From: CAVWDI01 sp046259385
GTDB lineage: Bacteria; Chloroflexota; Anaerolineae; Anaerolineales; UBA4823
DNA: 11,719 bases
Assembly (NCBI GenBank): GCA_046259385.1
Contig: JBJYWI010000273.1
Location: 1 to 11,719, forward strand
Direction of reading: 5' to 3'
Shown in pieces: positions 6,684 to 11,719 of this stretch. A program made the position numbers and the translations under genes. The stretch's first letter is position 1. The number at the start of each line of letters is the position of its first letter. Under the pieces are notes generated by a model. The model did no database searches, was not told where the DNA came from, and saw only the letters and a program-made list of their open reading frames with translations.

Positions 6684-6944
6684 ATGTATCCAACAATCAC
6701 GGTAAAACGAATCCTGGAACGCATAGGATATGATATCTGGATGATTTTTACAAAAGCGGCGATCCTGGATGCAGCGTGAAAAATGGCCGATAAGAGCATT
6801 GGCGCTTTGCTAATTTTTGGAGAAGAAGAAGTTGTTGTAGATTGGCATGTAAATTATATGGACAGGGAGGAACCATACCTGCCTGAACTGGAAGAATCGA
6901 ATTTAGAGGCACACAGAGATCTAAACTATTACAGCAGAGGTTGA
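6684..6944 (+). pseudogene. CBS-domain protein remnant with an in-frame TGA
   Basis: The ATG at 6684 follows AGGTGG, only three bases away. The frame opens MYPTITVKRILERIGYDIWM and reaches AILDAA, where TGA (6777-6779) stops it at 31 residues. The same frame continues as KMADKSIGALLIFGEEEVV. The two halves fit the first half of a CBS motif: a leading T-V-x-x-I-L helix, then the pattern LDA-x-KMADKSIGALLIF. CBS pairs bind adenosine-type ligands and regulate attached or partner proteins. After residue 50 or so the likeness ends, and the frame runs on as DREEPYLPELEESNLEAHRD to a TGA at 6942-6944. A complete CBS pair needs about 120-140 residues, so the gene is both interrupted and shortened. 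Its end lies two bases before the glycosyltransferase start, so translation across it may once have fed that gene. Confidence 0.6.
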
Positions 6945-6945
6945 A

Positions 6946-8163
6946 TTGCACATTGCTTTTTTCACTAATTCTTACCTGCCAGTTGTAAGCGGCGTTGTCA
7001 GTTCTTTAAGATCTTACCGCAAGGCGCTCAGTGAAATAGGGCATACAATATTTGTATTTGCTCAGGATGAGAATTACCAGGATCAGGAACCGTTCATTTT
7101 TCGCTATCCAAGTTTTCATCTTCCGCTTGAATCAAATATACCAGCGGTGATCCCAATTTCACCTCATATTGATTGGTTGTTACCTTCTCTGAAACTGGAT
7201 CTTATCCACAGTCACCATCCTGTATTGGTTGGACAGGCTGCAGCCCGAAAAGCCCGTGAACTTGACCTGGCGCTCGTGTTTACCTTTCACAGTCAGTACA
7301 GGGAATACACCAATTACATCCCTATCCCTCAGGAAGCAGTACAAAATTTCTTAAAGAATGCTGTCAATAACTGGCTTCGTGAATATATGCGAAAATGCCA
7401 GCATATTGTGGTCCCCTCAGAGAGTATGCTCGACATTTTAAAAAAGGAGTATGGATTGGAATCGCATTATACAGTTATTCCAACCGGAATAGACCTGGAG
7501 CGGTTTGTGGATGAAGACGGGAGTAATATTCGCTCCCAGTACGGTTGGGAAACGGATCGCGTAATGATTTCAATTGGTCGATTGGCGCCGGAAAAGAACT
7601 GGAACACACTGCTGCACGGCGCTGCCAGGGCGATGGATATGTATAAGAACCTGAGGTTGATTATCCTGGGCGATGGTCCTGAGCGAAAAACCTTGCAGAA
7701 GTTGTGTGATGAATTGGGAGTCTCAAGCCGGGTGAAATTCCCCGGCGAAGTGCCTCTAAGCGATGTGCCAGCCTATTTAAGATCAGCAGACATGTTCATT
7801 TTTGCATCCACAAGCGAGACCCAGGGTCTTGTCACCCTGGAGGCGTTGGCTGCCGGCCTGCCCGTGGTAGCTGTTGATGCCAGCGGTACTCGTGACATCG
7901 TGGAGGATGGTTGCCAGGGCTTCCTGGTGGAAAACCACCCGGACGCGCTGACGGAGGCAGTTGTCAGGCTGATGGAGGATGAAGAGCTAACTGCCAGACT
8001 TAAGAAATCGGCAGTTAAGCGAGCAGAAAGTTTTGATATCCTTAAAACCGCAAAAAAACTGGTGAGTGTGTACGAACAGGCGATAAGAGATAAGGAAAGG
8101 GATTTATATGTAAATGTTAGGGAGCCGGGCATGCCTGCCCTGATCGATAGTGATTCTGCTTGA
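6946..8163 (+). CDS. Glycosyltransferase family 4, GT-B fold
   Basis: This 405-residue enzyme should move a sugar from a nucleotide donor to a lipid or glycan acceptor at the inner face of the membrane. The N-terminal acceptor domain opens MHIAFFTNSYLPVVSGVVSS, with IHSHHPVLVG at about 87-96. The donor domain has GRLAPEKNW (211-219) and LGDGPER (241-247). Glu291 and Glu299 make the E-x7-E signature in ETQGLVTLE (291-299), followed by GLPVVAVDASG. The N-terminal half resembles diacylglycerol glucosyl- or mannosyltransferases, so a glycolipid product is likely but not proven. The start is TTG at 6946, with AGAGG five bases upstream; an in-frame TAA at 6922-6924 rules out a much longer form. The last 25 residues are polar and poorly conserved in look. 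Confidence 0.9.
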   Translation: MHIAFFTNSYLPVVSGVVSSLRSYRKALSEIGHTIFVFAQDENYQDQEPFIFRYPSFHLPLESNIPAVIPISPHIDWLLPSLKLDLIHSHHPVLVGQAAARKARELDLALVFTFHSQYREYTNYIPIPQEAVQNFLKNAVNNWLREYMRKCQHIVVPSESMLDILKKEYGLESHYTVIPTGIDLERFVDEDGSNIRSQYGWETDRVMISIGRLAPEKNWNTLLHGAARAMDMYKNLRLIILGDGPERKTLQKLCDELGVSSRVKFPGEVPLSDVPAYLRSADMFIFASTSETQGLVTLEALAAGLPVVAVDASGTRDIVEDGCQGFLVENHPDALTEAVVRLMEDEELTARLKKSAVKRAESFDILKTAKKLVSVYEQAIRDKERDLYVNVREPGMPALIDSDSA

Positions 8164-8220
8164 GAGAAGAAATACTTCTAAAATAACAGGTACAAGAAAG
8201 CAAATTTGCAAGGAGGATTA

Positions 8221-8874
8221 ATGAAAGAGAACCTTCTTAATGTGGTGTTTTATCCACCTGACCGAAAAAACTCTCCCGGCGCGCCCCGTCTGGATGTGAT
8301 CCTCCGGGACCCTTCTGCTAATCAAAGCGATGGGGATGATTTTCCTGTCCGGGTCTCCATGCGGATTGCAGCATGTGAAGATTCGTCTGAAATTTCTTCA
8401 TTCAGCCATCCCTGGCTATATGGTGAATCTCAACAGGTATGTGCTGGTATGATGAAAATTTCAACCAACAAAAAAGACAACATCTCCGCTTTCACTTTCG
8501 GTGGTGAACTGGATATTGATACAGGAGAAAATAGTACGACTTTGTCTTTGCACTCATCCGCCCCGATCTTAAGACTCGAAGATTTTAACAGCATCCCAAC
8601 CATTCTGGCGAATGAAGTCGCCATACTGCTTGGTGAAAGGCGGGCGGATGAGCTTCCTCACATGGCGCCATATGAGAGGCATCTGGTATGCGTTGATCCT
8701 TTGACATTGTACTGCGCCTGTCTTAAGAAGTTGAAGGCCAAGTTTTCAGAAATTACCCACACAGAAACGCCTTCTTTATCTTTGTTCTACATATTCCTTG
8801 AAACGGAGATCGATTCTTTGGAGCGGGAAAATCTGTGGCCGGATAACCTTCAAGATTTGGAAGCTTTGTTGTAA
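8221..8874 (+). CDS. Hypothetical protein, 217 residues
   Basis: No family was recognised. The protein looks soluble and cytoplasmic, with no signal peptide or membrane segment. The N-terminal part is loop-rich (YPPDRKNSPGAPRLDVILRD, 11-30). A likely beta section (ISAFTFGGELDIDTG, 88-102, then TTLSLHSSAPILRLED) leads to a helical C-terminal half rich in Leu and Glu. Cysteines sit at 52, 74, 157, 165 and 167, the last two as CAC. The start at 8221 is set by AAGGAGG (8210-8216) four bases upstream; an earlier in-frame TTG at 8206 lies within this signal. A 10-base palindrome, GCAAATTTGC (8200-8209), abuts the Shine-Dalgarno. The gene lies 57 bases after the glycosyltransferase and 52 before the first Usp gene, so it is probably part of the same operon. 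Confidence 0.7.
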   Translation: MKENLLNVVFYPPDRKNSPGAPRLDVILRDPSANQSDGDDFPVRVSMRIAACEDSSEISSFSHPWLYGESQQVCAGMMKISTNKKDNISAFTFGGELDIDTGENSTTLSLHSSAPILRLEDFNSIPTILANEVAILLGERRADELPHMAPYERHLVCVDPLTLYCACLKKLKAKFSEITHTETPSLSLFYIFLETEIDSLERENLWPDNLQDLEALL

Positions 8875-8926
8875 TAATAACACGATCAACCATCCTTGTT
8901 GTTTTAATTTATTTCAGGAGAATCCA

Positions 8927-9373
8927 ATGTCGGGAATAATTTGTGCTATTCGGGGCGGGCTTGCCAGCCGGACCACAATTAATAAGGCTGTGGAATTAGC
9001 CGGCGAGCATAATTTGCCTCTTTATTTTTTATATGTATTGAACCTGGATTTCCTTGCACATACAGCCAGCAGCAGGGTGCGGACAATCACTGATGAGATG
9101 TACCAGATGGGCAATTTCATTTTACTTGTTGCGCAGGAAAAAGCGCTTGAATTGGGGGTAGAAGCGGAAGGTGTGATCCGCAAGGGAAATGTGGGAGAAG
9201 AGATCATTTATTTATGCCGGGAAATAAGGGCGGATTATGTCATACTGGGTCAACCAAAAGGGAAAGAAGAGCAGGATATTTTTACAAGGGAAAGGTTACT
9301 GGAGTTCAGTCAGCAGATCGAAAGGGAGAGCGGCGCTGATGTCATCCTAGTTGAGGGGGATGACAGTGCGTAA
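8927..9373 (+). CDS. Universal stress protein (UspA-fold), permease-linked
   Basis: The 148-residue product has the Usp alpha/beta layout. The first strand is GIICAIRGG, then a helix with AVELAGEHNLPLYFLYVLNL (21-40), a long helix, the strand and turn VEAEGVIRKGNVGEEI, and ADYVILGQPKG (102-112), ending ADVILVEG. Usual Usp proteins carry an Asp after the first strand and a G-2x-G-9x-G(S/T) motif for ATP. Here the first is replaced by CAIRG and the second by LGQPKG, so ATP binding is doubtful. The start at 8927 has CAGGAGA at five-base spacing; an upstream ATG at 8798 lies inside the previous gene and has no support. The stop overlaps the start of the permease gene, so the two are likely coupled. 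It resembles the second Usp gene at 11079. Confidence 0.85.
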   Translation: MSGIICAIRGGLASRTTINKAVELAGEHNLPLYFLYVLNLDFLAHTASSRVRTITDEMYQMGNFILLVAQEKALELGVEAEGVIRKGNVGEEIIYLCREIRADYVILGQPKGKEEQDIFTRERLLEFSQQIERESGADVILVEGDDSA

Positions 9374-11069
9374 ATCTACAAAGCTAATATTAATTCTACC
9401 TGTCGTCTTTATACTGTTTGGTATGGTTTGCACTCATGTAAAGGGCATATCAGAAGCCCAGGTGAAATCCGACGCAGCCTGGATTACTGGCGCTGTTTAT
9501 GATTCTCAGAACCAGCCTGTTGAGGGGGTAGAAGTAACCCTTACCATGGGTTCGCAAGAAGACTCCCTGGCTGAGGTGAAAACCCAGCCTAATGGATATT
9601 ACAGCATCTCTGTGCCTGAATATATCCCAGACGGAGCAGGGCTCAATTTCGAGCGAGCTCATTTCGAACCAGAACATCTGGAATTGGACTCGAATGCGGT
9701 GGAAATGCTGCGAGCCGGAAACACAGTAAAAATTCCGCTGGTCAGCTTACGTCGGCATATCAGTCCCGCTTTCTGGATCGCCACTTTGATTTTTATTGGA
9801 ATGCTCGTGATGATTGCTGCTGGAGCGCTCCACAATACACTGTCAGCCCTAGTAGGAGCTGTGCTTGTGCTTGCAATCAGCTATCTTGGACAACCGATAT
9901 CCGAAAGCCTTTATATATTCGATTTTACGAGCGCAATCAGTTATATAGATTGGAATGTTATTTTTTTGGTAATGGGGATGATGATCGTCATCGCGGTGGT
10001 TGAAAATACCGGCGTCTTTCAATGGCTGGCTTTTTTTGCCTACCGGATATCAGGAGGGCGATCCTGGCTGTTACTGATGATCCTGATGTTAATCACTGGA
10101 ATCGCGTCTGCTTTTCTCGATAATGTAACCACTATGCTGCTCATGACTCCTATCAGCGTCCAGATTGCCATTTCTCTGGGGATCAATCCCCTGGCATTGC
10201 TGATACCAGAGGTAATGGCTTCGAATGTAATCGGAGTCAGCACCCTCGTCGGGACTCCAACAAATATTTTGATTGGCTCATACGCGAATATTACCTTCAA
10301 TGACTTTCTAAAAAACCTGACTCCAGGGGTTTTACTTGCCTTTATTGGTTTGGCGGTTTACTGCGGCTTTCTGTATCGAAAAGAATTGGCGCAGGCAAAA
10401 AGTGCTTCACCCATATTGATGGAAAGGTTGGCTGAACGGGGAGTTATTACAAAACCGACGCACCTGAAAAAAGCGGGTGTAATTGGAGCGTTTATGCTGG
10501 TGCTGTTCATCCTCGGTGAGCGGATACACTTGCTCCCTTCAGTAACGGCTCTGATTGGCGCTACTGCCCTGATGGTTTGGATAAGACCCAATATCGATGA
10601 GATGATCGAGGCGGTAGACTGGACGACGCTGGTGTTCTTCATGTCTTTATTCATTGTTGTAGGCGCTGTACAGGAAGTCGGGTTGATCAGCCTGGTTGCT
10701 GACGGAATAGGCAGGGTGGTGGGCGATAATCTTTTGTTAACGATGCTGGCGGTAACCTGGTTAAGTGCGCTTTTCTCAATGGTTGTGGCAAATATCCCTT
10801 TCACTGCCGCCATGCTTCCCGTGGTTGGATTCCTAAGCGCAACCGTACCTGGGGCGAACAGCAAAGTCCTTTTTTACTGCCTTTCTGTAGGGTCTGCCAT
10901 GGGCGGGAACGGTTCGCTGATCGGGGCATCCGCGAATATGGTCACTGCTGGTATTTCTGAAGGTGCGGGATACCCGATCAGTTATGTGTACTTCATAAAA
11001 AAAGGTTTTCCTGCCTTGATCATCACAGTCGGACTTGCGACGCTCTGGTTGATATTCCATTTCTTATGA
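9360..11069 (+). CDS. ArsB/NhaD-like ion permease with N-terminal Ig-like domain
   Basis: The 569-residue product belongs to the ion transporter superfamily (SLC13, ArsB, NhaD and P-protein relatives). A signal-anchor-like segment is at about 8-27. Then comes a small carboxypeptidase-regulatory-like domain (WITGAVYDSQNQPVEGVEVT, 41-60, and QPNGYYSISVPEY), probably outside the membrane. From about 135, ten or more hydrophobic segments follow. Family hallmarks are SAFLDNVTTMLLMTP (250-264), GVSTLVGTPTNILIGSYANI (292-311), VVANIPFTAAMLPVVGF (475-491) and GGNGSLIGASANMV (515-528), the paired re-entrant hairpins. Substrate cannot be told from sequence: sodium/proton exchange, arsenite or dicarboxylate are all possible. 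The start is ambiguous: ATG 9360 sits only three bases after GAGG, while GTG 9366 has better spacing and TTG 9351 is also in frame. All overlap the Usp stop at 9373. A second Usp gene begins nine bases after the stop. Confidence 0.9.
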   Translation: MTVRKSTKLILILPVVFILFGMVCTHVKGISEAQVKSDAAWITGAVYDSQNQPVEGVEVTLTMGSQEDSLAEVKTQPNGYYSISVPEYIPDGAGLNFERAHFEPEHLELDSNAVEMLRAGNTVKIPLVSLRRHISPAFWIATLIFIGMLVMIAAGALHNTLSALVGAVLVLAISYLGQPISESLYIFDFTSAISYIDWNVIFLVMGMMIVIAVVENTGVFQWLAFFAYRISGGRSWLLLMILMLITGIASAFLDNVTTMLLMTPISVQIAISLGINPLALLIPEVMASNVIGVSTLVGTPTNILIGSYANITFNDFLKNLTPGVLLAFIGLAVYCGFLYRKELAQAKSASPILMERLAERGVITKPTHLKKAGVIGAFMLVLFILGERIHLLPSVTALIGATALMVWIRPNIDEMIEAVDWTTLVFFMSLFIVVGAVQEVGLISLVADGIGRVVGDNLLLTMLAVTWLSALFSMVVANIPFTAAMLPVVGFLSATVPGANSKVLFYCLSVGSAMGGNGSLIGASANMVTAGISEGAGYPISYVYFIKKGFPALIITVGLATLWLIFHFL

Positions 11070-11078
11070 GGAGACAAA

Positions 11079-11591
11079 ATGACGCAGGATAGAATCAAAC
11101 ACATTGTCTGCGCTGTGCGCGGGAAACCAGAGAGCAGGGAAACAGTGACCAGAGCCATTGAATTGACTTTGGAACACGATGCAAAATTGACTTACTGTTT
11201 TGTTATCCAGGCCGAGTTTCTAGGAAGAGCTTCGCCGACACTCACTGCCCTCAATGCTGCATACCGTAAGCTGGAGGAGATGGGAGAGTTCTCAATGCTG
11301 ATCCTGGTAGACCGCGCCAGGCGGCGGGGGGTAAAGGATGTGGATTACCTCATCCGAAAAGGGGATATTCCCGGACAATTGTATTCGGCGGCTTTAGAAA
11401 TCCAAGCTGACCTGATGGTCCTGGGTCGTCCACTCTTAAAAGGGGGGCAGAGCGTATTTACCGATGAGGAATTCGATCGATTTGTGGAGACTATTGAGAA
11501 AGATGCCGGTATCTTGGTAGAACAGGTTGTACATGAAATCCGGGGAATAAACCCGTATGATGCACCTGGTAAAAATCTACAATCCGATTGA
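11079..11591 (+). CDS. Universal stress protein (UspA-fold), second copy beside the permease
   Basis: This 170-residue protein parallels the one at 8927: HIVCAVRGKPESRETVTRAI against GIICAIRGGLASRTTINKAV, LIRKGDIPGQL against VIRKGNVGEEI, and ADLMVLGRPLLKGGQSVFTD against ADYVILGQPKGKEEQDIFT. It has no recognisable Usp ATP-binding signature either. A polar C-terminal extension of about 20 residues (HEIRGINPYDAPGKNLQSD) is absent from the first copy. The GAGGAGA Shine-Dalgarno lies over the permease stop and is five bases from ATG 11079, so the trio is surely one operon. The pair probably arose by duplication. A role as cytoplasmic regulator or sensor of the permease is inferred from position; TeaD, a Usp protein that regulates the TeaABC transporter of Halomonas, is a known precedent. 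Confidence 0.85.
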   Translation: MTQDRIKHIVCAVRGKPESRETVTRAIELTLEHDAKLTYCFVIQAEFLGRASPTLTALNAAYRKLEEMGEFSMLILVDRARRRGVKDVDYLIRKGDIPGQLYSAALEIQADLMVLGRPLLKGGQSVFTDEEFDRFVETIEKDAGILVEQVVHEIRGINPYDAPGKNLQSD

Positions 11592-11609
11592 TTATTCTGT
11601 TTTGTGGGA

Positions 11610-11719
11610 TTACACCGGCTCAGCTTTCAGTAATCCATCGTTGATGGACTGCCTGATAACGTGTCCAGGCGGAACAACCAGAAATTCATCCTGTTTCCAA
11701 TCCCCGCTGATGAGCGCCT
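11610..11719 (-). CDS. C-terminal end of an unidentified gene, cut by the right edge
   Basis: An open minus-strand frame enters from the right edge and ends in TAA at 11612-11610. The visible 36 residues include ALISGDWKQDEFLVVPPGH and then VIRQSINDGLLKAEPV. Composition is protein-like, with a mix of hydrophobic strand and charged residues and no stop over 36 codons. It converges on the second Usp gene with 18 bases between the two stops and no clear terminator hairpin there. Too little is visible to name a family. Confidence 0.55.
   Translation of the reverse strand, partial: ALISGDWKQDEFLVVPPGHVIRQSINDGLLKAEPV

Noticed and set aside
6777..6779. TGA as selenocysteine or a reassigned codon
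   Set aside because: No SECIS-like structure was seen, the position aligns with a non-cysteine in CBS motifs, and TGA is used as a normal stop elsewhere in the window.
8167..8185. Terminator after the glycosyltransferase (AGAAG-AAATA-CTTCT hairpin)
   Set aside because: The stem is only five weak pairs and no T tract follows, so cotranscription with the next gene is more likely.
8798..8926. N-terminal extension of the first Usp gene
   Set aside because: It overlaps the previous gene, and the strong ribosome binding site and Usp first strand both start at 8927.
10358..10864. Long minus-strand open frame (168 codons) inside the permease gene
   Set aside because: It is opposite a well-supported transmembrane protein and has no start signal or family likeness.

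Overview
The window looks like chromosomal DNA of a Chloroflexota bacterium, most likely Anaerolineae. This is an inference from protein style, not from a marker gene. The clues are a lipoprotein-like leader followed by a Pro/Thr/Ser-rich linker, a mixed codon usage with AT-rich spacers, and a stress and envelope gene set. No rRNA, tRNA, CRISPR array, insertion sequence or phage gene was found.

Layout. (1) Bases 1-608 hold no intact gene. On the minus strand there is a decayed SRPBCC (polyketide-cyclase-like) gene, a possible 38-residue ORF with a good ribosome binding site, and a scrap resembling a DUF3795 N-terminus. (2) Bases 609-3184 (minus) are a two-gene NAD salvage operon: a long nicotinamidase-like hydrolase followed by nicotinate phosphoribosyltransferase, joined by a TAATG stop/start overlap. 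Together they would turn nicotinamide into nicotinate mononucleotide. The leader before this operon has two interlocking inverted repeats. (3) Bases 3288-4112 (minus) are an operon of a tail-anchored membrane protein of unknown function and a translation initiation factor IF-1 with a basic C-terminal tail and a doubtful start codon. A fair promoter lies at 4209-4237. (4) Bases 4113-4653 are an AT-rich divergent spacer. (5) From 4654 everything reads on the plus strand until the right edge: a YtxH-domain gene broken by one extra A in an A8 tract, then an MscS-type mechanosensitive channel with a lipobox. (6) From about 6684 comes a probable long operon: a CBS-domain remnant with an in-frame TGA, a GT4 glycosyltransferase starting with TTG, an unknown 217-residue protein, and a tight trio of Usp-domain protein, ArsB/NhaD-like permease with an Ig-like N-terminal domain, and a second Usp-domain protein. 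(7) The last 110 bases hold the C-terminal end of an unidentified minus-strand gene.

How the genes fit together. The right half reads as an envelope and stress module: osmotic channel, YtxH, glycolipid-type glycosyltransferase, and an ion or anion permease bracketed by two related Usp-like proteins. The Usp pair lacks the usual ATP-binding residues and may serve as dedicated cytoplasmic partners of the permease. The Usp-permease-Usp unit is the best candidate here for a little-described system. The clearest sequence-level curiosities are the possible AUU start of infA, the A8 frameshift in ytxH, and the interlocking repeats in front of the NAD salvage operon.
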